Assembly: GCA_008016945.1 (NCBI GenBank)
Contig: SSGN01000158.1
Span: 1 to 8,531, forward strand
DNA length: 8,531 nucleotides
Direction of reading: 5' to 3'
Source of the DNA: Flavobacteriales bacterium
GTDB lineage: Bacteria > Bacteroidota > Bacteroidia > Flavobacteriales > PHOS-HE28
Shown: positions 1-6,992 of the stretch, in pieces
Position numbering within the stretch: position 1 is the stretch's first letter
How the letters are laid out: each line of letters starts with the position of its first letter
Notes under the pieces: model-generated
What the model was told of the DNA's origin: nothing
Databases searched by the model: none
What the model saw: the letters and a program-made list of their open reading frames with translations, nothing else
Translations under genes and position numbers: made by a program

Positions 1-565
1 CGTGTACACTGTCGTTACGGAGCAGCGCGGCACGTTTCACGATCTCGGCATCGGTAAGGGTACGGGTCACGATCGCACGCAGGCGAAGCTGTTGGCCTTT
101 CCCGGCTTGTTTCACCAGTTCGCGGGCAGCGATCCTACCGATACGTCCGAACCCGTACAGTACCACGTCCTGTGGCTTGAACGTGTGTTTGTCCTGCCCG
201 ATGAAACCCGCCAGATGCCCTTTCAGGAAGTCGTTGATGGAGGCGATGCCGGAGATGGTGTATTCGTGGGTGAGCTTGCCGATGTCGATCTTGCTGGGCG
301 CCAGGTCCAGGTCGAGCAGGCCGCGTGCCACGGCAGCGGTGGTCATCACGTCGATCGGTTTGTTCACCACCTGGCCGGCGTAGTTGAATAGCCGTACCAC
401 CTCCGAGATGCTGATATCAAGCAGGTGGTTGCGGAAGAAAACGAGTTCGACGCCTTTGCCATACATGAGCTGACCCACGGAACTGGTCAGGTCCACGGCG
501 GCGCGTTCACGGTCCACATACTCCTTCAGTCCGGTTTCGTAAGCGGTGCTTGCTACTGTTTCCAT
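1..565 (-). CDS. gap: Glyceraldehyde-3-phosphate dehydrogenase, long Bacteroidota form (5' part only)
   Basis: The minus strand is open from an ATG at 565 to the left window edge, giving 188 codons without a stop; the C-terminal part is missing. GAPDH oxidises glyceraldehyde-3-phosphate to 1,3-bisphosphoglycerate with NAD(P) in cytosolic glycolysis. The call rests on the Rossmann nucleotide-binding motif GFGRIGR at residues 138-144, preceded by a hydrophobic strand (VVLY), and on LLRNDSVH at 181-188, which matches the conserved segment of GAPDHs that leads into the NAD-binding half. In classical GAPDHs the GxGRIGR motif lies within about the first 15 residues. Here about 130 extra residues precede it (METVASTAYETGLKEYVDRE onward), as in the roughly 480-residue Bacteroidota form. 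The catalytic cysteine would lie outside the window. The gene follows rpoD on the same strand, 75 bp after its stop, but a terminator lies between them. Confidence 0.9.
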   Translation of the reverse strand, partial: METVASTAYETGLKEYVDRERAAVDLTSSVGQLMYGKGVELVFFRNHLLDISISEVVRLFNYAGQVVNKPIDVMTTAAVARGLLDLDLAPSKIDIGKLTHEYTISGIASINDFLKGHLAGFIGQDKHTFKPQDVVLYGFGRIGRIAARELVKQAGKGQQLRLRAIVTRTLTDAEIVKRAALLRNDSVH

Positions 566-598
566 TAGCTGTTGTTGATGGGGAATTGGGTTCTTGGT

Positions 599-629
599 AA
601 ACAAAAGGGGGCCGTCAAAGCCCCCCTTT
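599..629 (-). terminator. Intrinsic terminator of rpoD
   Basis: On the minus strand, 11 bases after the rpoD stop codon, comes a GC-rich hairpin. Its stem is AAAGGGGG(G)C paired with GCCCCCTTT, with one bulged base and a 7-nt loop. It runs directly into the T-rich tract TTTTGTTT (606 to 599). This is a textbook Rho-independent terminator for rpoD. Its 3' end lies about 33 bp before the GAPDH start codon, so GAPDH should be either read through at low level or transcribed from a very compact promoter. Confidence 0.85.
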
Positions 630-640
630 CATCGTGTCGT

Positions 641-1504
641 TCAGCCCAGATAGGCCTTCAGAAGTTTGCTTCGGCTCGTATGCCTTAGTCGTCGAATGGC
701 CTTTTCCTTGATCTGTCGGACACGTTCGCGCGTCAGGTCGAACTTGGCGCCGATCTCTTCCAGGGTGAGGCCATGGTTGATGCCGATGCCGAAGAACAGC
801 TTCACCACGTCGCGTTCGCGTTCGGTGAGGGTGCAGAGCGCACGGTCGATCTCCTTGGAGAGTGATTCGTTCAGCAACAACCGGTCGGCAGGTGCACTGT
901 CGTTGTTGGGCAGCACATCCAGCAGGCTGTTGCTTTCCCCTTCAACGAAGGGGGCATCCATGCTGATATGCCTTCCGCTCACCTTCATGGTGTCGCTCAC
1001 CTTTTCGGCGGGCAGGTCCAGGAACGTGGCCAATTCGTCCGCACTGGGCGGGCGTTCGTACTCCTGCTCAAGCTTGGCGAAGGCCTTGTTGATCTTGTTG
1101 AGGCTGCCGACCTGGTTCAGTGGCAGGCGTACGATCCGGCTTTGTTCGGCCAAGGCCTGAAGGATGCTTTGACGGATCCACCAGACCGCGTAGGAGATGA
1201 ACTTGAAGCCGCGGGTCTCATCGAAGCGTTGAGCTGCTTTGATCAGGCCGAGGTTGCCTTCGTTGATCAGGTCGGGCAGGCTCAGCCCTTGGTTCTGGTA
1301 CTGTTTGGCCACCGACACCACGAAGCGCAGGTTGGCTTTCACGAGTTTCTCCAGTGCGCGCCCATCACCTTCTTTGATGCGCCGAGCCAATTCCACCTCC
1401 ATATCGGCGGTGATCAGGCCTTCTTTGCCGATCTCCTGTAGGTACTTGTCCAGCGACTGGCTTTCCCGGTTGGTGATCGACTTGGTGATCTTGAGCTGAC
1501 GCAT
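641..1504 (-). CDS. rpoD: Primary RNA polymerase sigma factor RpoD (sigma-70 family, Bacteroidota short form)
   Basis: This 287-residue primary sigma factor directs core RNA polymerase to housekeeping promoters. Region 1.2 spans about residues 15-47. Region 2 spans about 50-120, with the core-binding segment [18 protein letters not shown] (78-95) and the -10 recognition and melting segment [15 protein letters not shown] (100-114). Region 3 spans about 128-205. Region 4 spans about 220-287, with the -35 helix-turn-helix [20 protein letters not shown] (246-265). Region 1.1 is absent, as expected for Bacteroidota, whose RpoD recognises the -33 TTG/-7 TAnnTTTG promoter type. The ATG at 1504 is chosen because family members begin [10 protein letters not shown]. 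An in-frame ATG four codons upstream (1516) would add MASR and cannot be excluded. AAGG directly abuts the chosen ATG, too close to be a normal Shine-Dalgarno. Transcription ends at the hairpin just downstream. Confidence 0.97.
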   Translation of the reverse strand: MRQLKITKSITNRESQSLDKYLQEIGKEGLITADMEVELARRIKEGDGRALEKLVKANLRFVVSVAKQYQNQGLSLPDLINEGNLGLIKAAQRFDETRGFKFISYAVWWIRQSILQALAEQSRIVRLPLNQVGSLNKINKAFAKLEQEYERPPSADELATFLDLPAEKVSDTMKVSGRHISMDAPFVEGESNSLLDVLPNNDSAPADRLLLNESLSKEIDRALCTLTERERDVVKLFFGIGINHGLTLEEIGAKFDLTRERVRQIKEKAIRRLRHTSRSKLLKAYLG

Positions 1505-1802
1505 CCTTGATGCCATGCGCGAAGGATCTTATTAGTGTGGGTGCGAGTGAGAGTGACGGATCCCTTGAGGGCGTGATCATTCACCCGGCCGGGCGGCGAA
1601 GGTACGACCCCTGAGCCGTACCGGACAAGCGGAGGGTGTCGTGATGGGTCGATCGGTTCGTGAAAGGGTTGAAGGACAGGCGGTCACGTGGCGGATACGG
1701 GCGGAATTGGAGCGCAGGTCCGATCGGTGCGGTTAGCGTTCCAGCGAACGATGGGGTGGCCGTTGGATCGCGTTCAATGAACATGATCTTTTCTTGAGTG
1801 GC
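1505..1802. other. Intergenic region between htrA and rpoD; rpoD leader and promoter presumably inside
   Basis: These 298 bases carry no gene I can support. The rpoD promoter should lie here on the minus strand, but I could not find a good -33/-7 pair. Small symmetric elements are visible: the 10-bp perfect palindrome CCCGGCCGGG at 1584-1593, a 6-bp stem GGTACG/CGTACC (1601-1606 with 1617-1622, 10-nt loop), and CCCTTGAGGG at 1563-1572. No poly-T tract follows any of them in either direction, so none is a clear terminator for htrA. A minus-strand open frame at 1581-1784 has unremarkable, proline-rich translation and is treated as chance. Confidence 0.6.
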
Positions 1803-3263
1803 TCACAAGCCCAGGCCGTAGTAGGCCCGAGCACCATTGGGGTAGACACCCTCCACGAGAACACCACCGCGCTTGTTCTCCAGGAGTTTGGTGAGTTGGG
1901 CGGGGTCCTTCACGTCTTGTTGATCGACCCGGTGGATGATGAAACCCTCCTTGATGCCACTGCTGCGGAACTTCCCGCCGTTCACGGCTTTCACCTTTAC
2001 CCCGTTCTTCAACCCAAGCGCTTTCAGCTCCTGCTCGGATACCGCGCTGAACTCCGCGCCAAGCGTAGCCGATCCGACGCTACGGGTCGTTACGGACGCC
2101 ACGGTGGAGCCCTCCTTGCCACGAAGGGTCATGTCGAACACTTGTTCCTTGCCTTTGCGGAACACGGTCACCGGCACGTTGTTCCCAGGGCGGAACTTGC
2201 CCACTTGTTCTTGAAGTTGAGGCACGTTGTTCACTTCGATGTTGCCCACCTTGGTGATCACGTCACCACTTTGCATGCCGGCCTGTTGGGCGGCGCCACC
2301 ATCGGTGATGCCGTTCACGTACACGCCTTTGATCTTGCCAAGGCCCGTTTCGTCGGCCAGTTTCTGGTCCATGTCGCGGATGCTCACACCGATATAGGCC
2401 CGCTGTACACTGCCGAACTCGAGCAGGTCGCTGGCCACCTTCCGAACGATGTTGCTGGGGATGGCGAAGCTGTAGCCGGAGTAGGCTCCGGTGGTGCTGG
2501 CGATCGCGCTGTTGATCCCCATCAGCTGGCCTGACGCATCCACGAGCGCACCACCGCTGTTCCCGGGGTTCACGGCCGCATCGGTCTGGATGAACGACTC
2601 CAGGGGAATGATGTCCCGCGCCGCATCGTACTGGAGCAGGTTGATGTTGCGGGCTTTAGCGCTCACGATCCCCGCCGTAACGGTGCTGGTCAGGTTCATC
2701 GGGTTGCCTACGGCCAATACCCATTCGCCTACACGTAGGTCGTCACTGTTCCCATACGGTACGGTCGCCAGATCATTGGCATCGATCTTCAGCAAGGCGA
2801 GGTCGGTGCTGGGGTCCCGGCCGACCACCTTGCCTTCGAAGGTCTGCCGGTCGTTCAGGTGCACCTGGATCTTGTCTGCGCCTTCGATCACGTGGTTGTT
2901 GGTGACGATGTATCCGTCGCTGCTGATGATCACCCCGCTGCCCGCTCCTTGGCGAAGCTGCTGTTGCTGCTGTGGTGCACGGTAGCCCCAGAAGAAGTCG
3001 GCGAAGGGGTCATGTACGTTCACGGCGGTCTCCGTGGTCACATGGACCACGGCGTTCAGGGTGCTTTCAGCGGCACCGGTGAAATCCACGGCCGTGGTGG
3101 TGGCGCCGTTCGGGCCGGGCAGGTTCACATAGCGGACCGGTGTGGAGGGCTGTAGGGTGGTGCTGGTTCCTGGTTCGGCTTTTCCATTCAGCATTTCATG
3201 GCCTCCGAGCGCGAGCAGTGCGCCAGCGAGGCCCATGGCGAAGTATCCGATTGCACGTTTCAT
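1803..3263 (-). CDS. htrA: HtrA/DegP-family periplasmic serine protease with two PDZ domains
   Basis: This 486-residue Do-type protease/chaperone degrades or refolds damaged envelope proteins. The ATG at 3263 is chosen because it follows an A-rich leader and starts a signal sequence or membrane anchor, MKR then a hydrophobic stretch at residues 5-20. The frame is open upstream to 3395 but those 44 residues are polar and atypical. The trypsin-like domain (about 60-285) has the full triad: H124 in TNNHVIEG, D154 in STDLALLKI and S236 in NPGNSGGALVD. PDZ1 is at about 287-385 (IGVSIRDMD, GAAQQAGMQSGDVI). A more divergent PDZ2 is at about 400-486 and ends YYGLGL. A run of five glutamines (98-102) sits just before the first core strand, in the regulatory-loop position of DegP. 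The gene is divergent from dapF-mltG. DegP, DegQ and DegS cannot be told apart by sequence alone, but two PDZ domains exclude a DegS-like form. Confidence 0.95.
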   Translation of the reverse strand: MKRAIGYFAMGLAGALLALGGHEMLNGKAEPGTSTTLQPSTPVRYVNLPGPNGATTTAVDFTGAAESTLNAVVHVTTETAVNVHDPFADFFWGYRAPQQQQQLRQGAGSGVIISSDGYIVTNNHVIEGADKIQVHLNDRQTFEGKVVGRDPSTDLALLKIDANDLATVPYGNSDDLRVGEWVLAVGNPMNLTSTVTAGIVSAKARNINLLQYDAARDIIPLESFIQTDAAVNPGNSGGALVDASGQLMGINSAIASTTGAYSGYSFAIPSNIVRKVASDLLEFGSVQRAYIGVSIRDMDQKLADETGLGKIKGVYVNGITDGGAAQQAGMQSGDVITKVGNIEVNNVPQLQEQVGKFRPGNNVPVTVFRKGKEQVFDMTLRGKEGSTVASVTTRSVGSATLGAEFSAVSEQELKALGLKNGVKVKAVNGGKFRSSGIKEGFIIHRVDQQDVKDPAQLTKLLENKRGGVLVEGVYPNGARAYYGLGL

Positions 3264-3528
3264 TTTTCGATCGGGATGATGTGTGTCGGCCGGAGGTTCA
3301 AAGTTCGTACCGGTGTTGGCTTTGGAACGCGTTGACAGGCCTTTCGTGTCGGGTTGGCGCGTTAAGAATTGTTGATCGGGAACACCCCGCCACAACCACG
3401 TGCCGGACCCACGGTCGCACTACGAGCGACTTGAATGGAACGAGTCCAGTCGGTACGCGGCGGTTCCGTGCGTTATGTCTTGCTGGTGAATGTCATGGAG
3501 CACCAACGACTACCGATATTTGACACCG
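3264..3528. promoter_or_regulatory. Divergent intergenic region between htrA and dapF
   Basis: These 265 bases separate two divergent genes, so promoters for both htrA (minus) and dapF-mltG (plus) are expected here. I see only partial matches to the Bacteroidota -7 consensus TAnnTTTG: GAACTTTG on the minus strand (3306-3299) and GATATTTG on the plus strand (ending at 3521). Neither has a convincing -33 TTG at 17-23 bp. The region's role is inferred from gene orientation, not from a clear motif. Confidence 0.5.
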
Positions 3529-4308
3529 ATGGAACTGCACTTCGCCAAATGGCATGGAACGGGCAACGACTTCATCGTCGTGGACGATCGGATGGGTTTT
3601 TTCCCGGCGGAGGAGAAGGTGGTACGCCGGATGTGCGATCGGCATTTCGGCATCGGTAGCGATGGGTTGATCCTGATCCAGGCCTCGCGTCAAGCCGGGA
3701 CGGACTTCCACATGGAGTTCTTCAATCCCGATGCGAGCCGGAGCTTCTGTGGTAACGGCAGCCGATGTGCCTTCGCTGCGTGGAGCCGGATGAACGGTGA
3801 TGCGTCGGTTGCGACGTTCACCGCGACGGATGGTGTGCATCGCGGTACATGGCACAATGGTGAGGTGGCCATCACCCTGCGCGATGTGGGTGCGGTGCAT
3901 CGGCGCGCGGAGCTGGTGGACCAGATCGACAATGGTTCGCCACATGAACTGGTCTGGGTCGCGGATCCTGCGGCGGTGGACATCATGCAAGAGGGGCCAC
4001 GCCGTCGCTATGCGCCGGAACATGCACCAGGGGGGACCAATGTCAACTTCCTTGCCGTGCGCGATGGCGCGGTGTGGATGCGGACGTATGAGCGCGGTGT
4101 GGAGGCGGAGACCCTCAGTTGTGGCACCGGCGTGGTTGCCGCGGCGTTGAGCGCGCTGGCGCGCGGCCAGGTGCAGGCCCCCGTTCGTGTGCATGCCCCG
4201 GGAGGCAGCCTGGTGGTGGAAGCCCAACGCACCGCAGCAGGAGGCTACCAGGGCGTACGCCTCCTGGGGCCCGTGGCCCACGTTTTCCAAGGTACCATCG
4301 ATCTCTGA
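3529..4308 (+). CDS. dapF: Diaminopimelate epimerase
   Basis: This 259-residue enzyme is of normal family length. DapF interconverts LL- and meso-diaminopimelate without a cofactor, supplying the peptidoglycan cross-linking residue and the last precursor of lysine. Both halves of the catalytic cysteine pair are present: C74 in the motif SFCGNGSRC (72-80) and C198 in ETLSCGTG (194-201). Other family signatures are KWHGTGNDF (7-15), the NPD of the substrate loop (66-68), NGSPHE (135-140), GTNVNF (169-174) and YERGVEAET (187-195). The ATG at 3529 is chosen because the family begins MxLxFxKxxGxGNDF. An ATG 13 codons upstream (3490) would add a non-conserved leader. mltG begins 3 bp after the stop, so the two genes are almost surely co-transcribed. 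Confidence in function is high. Confidence 0.96.
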   Translation: MELHFAKWHGTGNDFIVVDDRMGFFPAEEKVVRRMCDRHFGIGSDGLILIQASRQAGTDFHMEFFNPDASRSFCGNGSRCAFAAWSRMNGDASVATFTATDGVHRGTWHNGEVAITLRDVGAVHRRAELVDQIDNGSPHELVWVADPAAVDIMQEGPRRRYAPEHAPGGTNVNFLAVRDGAVWMRTYERGVEAETLSCGTGVVAAALSALARGQVQAPVRVHAPGGSLVVEAQRTAAGGYQGVRLLGPVAHVFQGTIDL

Positions 4309-4311
4309 GCC

Positions 4312-5349
4312 ATGGCCAAGCGTGGACGCATCATCGGAGGGGGGCTGCTGCTGGTCTTGCTGCTGGCCGGATCGGCCGGGGTGTGGGGGTGGCGCAAGGT
4401 GGTGGGGTCGGCCACGACCTTCGAAGAAACAAGCAAAGTGCTCTACATCCCGCGTGGTGCCGATCTGGACCAGGTGGTGGACAGCCTGCAGGCCGTGGGT
4501 GCGGTCGGCGATGAACGGGCCTTTCGGTGGTTGTGCGTGAAGAAGAAATATGGAGAGCGGGTGAAGCCCGGGCGTTACCGGATAGCGCACGGCATGACGA
4601 TGAACGCGATGGTGAACATGCTGCGGTCGGGCGAGCAGGAACCGGTGCGGGTCACCTTCAACGGGATACGACGGCTGCCGGAACTGGCCGGTAAGCTCGG
4701 CCAGGTGTTGGAGCCCGATTCCCTGGCCTTCGCGCGGGCGCTTACCGATGTGGACCTGCAACGCCGTGCAGGGTATGCACCGGAAACGTTCATCGCCGCC
4801 TTCGTGCCCAATACCTACGAGTTCTGGTGGACCACCACGCCGGAACAGTTCATCGATCGGATGACGAAGGAGCACGGTGCTTTCTGGACCGAAGCGCGGA
4901 GGGGCAAGGCCGAACGGCTGGATCTCTCACCGGTGGAGGTGGTCACCCTGGCCTCCATCGTGCAGGCAGAGACCGTGAAGCGGTCCGATGCGGCGAGGAT
5001 AGCCGGGGTGTACCTGAACCGGTTGCGCATCGGCATGCCGTTGCAGGCCGATCCCACGCTGAAGTTCGCTTTGGGCGCGGACGACATCAATCGTGTGCTG
5101 AGCGTGGACAAGGAGGTGGTGTCGCCGTACAACACCTACAAGCATACTGGCCTGCCGCCAGGCCCCATCAACATGCCTGAAACAAGCATGATCGATGCCG
5201 TGCTCGATGCCGAAGAGCATGATTATCTGTACTTCTGTGCCCGTGCCGACCTCAGCGGCTATTCGGATTTCGCGAAGACCTACGATCAGCATCTGGTGTA
5301 CGCACGCAAGTACCAGCGGGCGTTGGATCGCCGGGGGATCATGCGGTAG
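4312..5349 (+). CDS. mltG: Endolytic murein transglycosylase MltG (YceG family)
   Basis: This 345-residue inner-membrane enzyme cleaves nascent glycan strands and is thought to set their length or terminate their synthesis. An N-terminal transmembrane helix (about residues 8-28, after the basic MAKRGR) anchors a periplasmic domain. A LysM-like region lies at about 40-110, and the catalytic YceG domain runs from about 155 to 340. The catalytic glutamate is E220 in LASIVQAET, equivalent to E218 of Escherichia coli MltG. The family's AGVYLNRLRIGMPLQADPT (231-249), YNTYKHTGLPPGPI (273-286) and YLYFCA (305-310) segments are all present. QAET replaces the more usual EKET but keeps the catalytic residue. 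The gene follows dapF by 3 bp, which suggests translational coupling. No poly-T terminator follows; instead there is a long inverted repeat made of 7-nt units. Confidence 0.95.
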   Translation: MAKRGRIIGGGLLLVLLLAGSAGVWGWRKVVGSATTFEETSKVLYIPRGADLDQVVDSLQAVGAVGDERAFRWLCVKKKYGERVKPGRYRIAHGMTMNAMVNMLRSGEQEPVRVTFNGIRRLPELAGKLGQVLEPDSLAFARALTDVDLQRRAGYAPETFIAAFVPNTYEFWWTTTPEQFIDRMTKEHGAFWTEARRGKAERLDLSPVEVVTLASIVQAETVKRSDAARIAGVYLNRLRIGMPLQADPTLKFALGADDINRVLSVDKEVVSPYNTYKHTGLPPGPINMPETSMIDAVLDAEEHDYLYFCARADLSGYSDFAKTYDQHLVYARKYQRALDRRGIMR

Positions 5350-5360
5350 GGGATGCCGCA

Positions 5361-5498
5361 GTTGGCAGTAGGCAGTAGGCGGTCAGCAGCAGGCTGTATG
5401 GCACCTAAGGCCACCGCATGAAACCGAAGCGCGTCGGTGCCTTTGAGCGGTTCGGCTTACCACAGAACATAGCCGGCCACCTACTGCCTACTGCTAAC
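5361..5498. repeat. Inverted-repeat element with arms made of GGCAGTA-like heptamers
   Basis: The left arm at 5361-5384 and the right arm at 5475-5498 are inverted copies matching at 21 of 24 positions. The left arm reads in 7-nt steps: GGCAGTA, GGCAGTA, GGCGGTC, AGCAGCA, GGCTGTA (5364-5398). The right arm, read on the minus strand, gives AGCAGTA, GGCAGTA, GGTGGCC, GGCTATG, so it lacks one heptad. If that heptad (5385-5391) is bulged out, pairing resumes with six more pairs (5392-5397 with 5469-5474). The roughly 71-nt centre holds smaller inverted pairs, GGCACC/GGTGCC (5400-5405, 5436-5441) and ACCGA/TCGGT (5423-5427, 5434-5438). Nothing in it codes for protein. It may be a dispersed intergenic repeat or MITE-like unit, or a structured 3' end of the dapF-mltG transcript. 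No target-site duplication is evident. Confidence 0.75.
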
Positions 5499-5514
5499 CT
5501 GCCTACCTGCTGAC

Positions 5515-5535
5515 GATCACGCTCTTTGCGCGATC
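5515..5535 (+). other. Short hairpin upstream of the phosphohexomutase gene
   Basis: GATCACGC and GCGCGATC form an 8-position stem with one mismatch around the loop TCTTT (5523-5527), ending about 50 bp before the mutase start codon. It is not followed by a T tract, so it is not a standard terminator. It may be part of the 5' leader or chance. Confidence 0.35.
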
Positions 5536-5585
5536 CTATCACTTTCACCCCTCCTCAGTACTTTCGCATCTTCATTTTCAAAGGA

Positions 5586-6992
5586 ATGACCAAGATCAAG
5601 TTCGGAACCGACGGCTGGCGTGCGATCATCGCCGATGATTTCACCGTGGATAATGTGGCGCGGGTGAGCGTGGCCGTGGCGCAATGGGTGAAGAAGAACT
5701 TCCCGGGCACGCCCAGCATCGTGGTGGGGCACGATTGCCGGTTCGCCGGTGAGCTGTTCGCCGAGACGGCGACCAAGGTGTTCGTGAGCAACGGCATAAC
5801 CGTTCATTTGGCGAAAGGCTTCGTGAGCACGCCGATGGTGAGCCTCGGTGCCTTCAATACGAAGAGCGCGATGGGGGTGATCCTCACGGCCAGCCACAAC
5901 CCGCCGAGCTACAACGGGTACAAACTGAAAGGCATCTACGGCGGACCGCTGATCCCCGAGCACGTGCAAGAAGTGGAGGATATCATCCCGGATGCGCATG
6001 GCGTGGATCTCGCCAACATCGACCTGAAGAAAGCGAAGGCCGATGGGCTGGTGAAGGATATCGACCTGGAGACGATGTATGTGCAACACGTGGAGGCCAA
6101 CTTCGACATGAAGGCCATTCGCACGAGCGGGTTGCGTTGGGGCTACGATGCCATGTACGGAGCCGGCCAGAACGTGGTCAAGCGGATCCTGCCCGATGCG
6201 GTGAAGCTGCATTGCGAGCACAACCCGTCGTTCATGGGGCAGGCACCGGAGCCTATCCACAAGAACCTACAGGAGTTCAGCGCCTTGATCAAGGCAGGTG
6301 GGATCGATTGCGGCCTGGCCACCGATGGCGATGCCGACCGGATCGGCCTGTACAATAGCAAGGGCGAGTTCATCGACTCGCACCACATCATCCTGTTGCT
6401 GATCCACTACCTGGTGAAGTACAAGAAATTCACCGGGAAAGTGGTGGTGGCGGTGAGCACAACGCCGAAGGTGAAGAAGCTCTGTGAGCACTACGGGCTC
6501 GAATACCAGGTGACCAAGATCGGATTCAAGTGGATCTGCGGCATCATGATCAACGAGGATGTGCTGCTGGGCGGTGAGGAGAGCGGTGGCATCGCGATCA
6601 AAGGGCACATTCCCGAGCGCGATGGTATCTGGATGGGCCTCACCATCTGGGAGTTCATGGCCAAGAGCGGCAAGAGCCTCGATGACCTGATCGATGAAGT
6701 GTACGCCATCGTGGGGGCCTTCAAGTACGAACGTTCCGACCTGCATATCAGCGAAGGCTTGAAGCAGCAGGTGCTGAAGGGCTGCAACGATGGGGCCTAC
6801 CAGGCCTTCGGGGAGTGGCCGGTGCGCTCGGTGGAGACCATCGACGGGCACAAGTTCCACCTGGACAAGGAGCAGTGGATCATGATCCGGGCCAGTGGCA
6901 CCGAGCCGGTGCTGCGGGTGTACGCCGAGTCGGACACCACGGAGAACGCGAAGAAGCTCTTGGCGGCTTGCCAGCGGACGATCGGGGCCTAA
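5586..6992 (+). CDS. Phosphoglucomutase/phosphomannomutase family protein (alpha-D-phosphohexomutase)
   Basis: This 468-residue cytosolic enzyme should move a phosphate between C1 and C6 of a hexose, through a phosphoserine and a bisphosphate intermediate. All four family motifs are visible: the phosphoserine loop TASHNPPSYNG (101-111, active S103), the Mg-binding loop DGDADRIG (247-254), the sugar-recognition loop GGEESGG (329-335) and the phosphate-binding loop RASGTEPVLR (435-444). The four domains are complete and the length is normal. The substrate (glucose, mannose or an amino sugar) cannot be fixed from the sequence. GEESG in the sugar loop is shared by the glucose/mannose-type enzymes. 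The ATG at 5586 is chosen because the family starts MxxIKFGTDGWR; the frame is open to an ATG at 5526 with no conserved residues. AAAGGA directly abuts the ATG. The stop codon overlaps that of the convergent neighbour. Confidence 0.93.
   Translation: MTKIKFGTDGWRAIIADDFTVDNVARVSVAVAQWVKKNFPGTPSIVVGHDCRFAGELFAETATKVFVSNGITVHLAKGFVSTPMVSLGAFNTKSAMGVILTASHNPPSYNGYKLKGIYGGPLIPEHVQEVEDIIPDAHGVDLANIDLKKAKADGLVKDIDLETMYVQHVEANFDMKAIRTSGLRWGYDAMYGAGQNVVKRILPDAVKLHCEHNPSFMGQAPEPIHKNLQEFSALIKAGGIDCGLATDGDADRIGLYNSKGEFIDSHHIILLLIHYLVKYKKFTGKVVVAVSTTPKVKKLCEHYGLEYQVTKIGFKWICGIMINEDVLLGGEESGGIAIKGHIPERDGIWMGLTIWEFMAKSGKSLDDLIDEVYAIVGAFKYERSDLHISEGLKQQVLKGCNDGAYQAFGEWPVRSVETIDGHKFHLDKEQWIMIRASGTEPVLRVYAESDTTENAKKLLAACQRTIGA

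Noticed and set aside
1581..1784. 67-codon minus-strand open frame between rpoD and htrA
   Set aside because: Its Pro/Arg/Thr-rich translation resembles random GC-rich sequence, with no signal peptide, membrane segment or motif.
1794..2534. 246-codon plus-strand open frame antisense to htrA
   Set aside because: The htrA frame carries the complete catalytic triad and PDZ domains; this frame has no motif.
3264..3528. TAnnTTTG-like -7 boxes for htrA (GAACTTTG) and dapF (GATATTTG)
   Set aside because: Each matches only five of six fixed positions and lacks a -33 TTG at proper spacing, so I did not call promoters.
3493..4875. 460-codon minus-strand open frame antisense to dapF and mltG
   Set aside because: It lies opposite two well-supported genes and its translation is low-complexity, His/Arg/Pro-rich without any family motif, as expected from GC-rich shadow frames.
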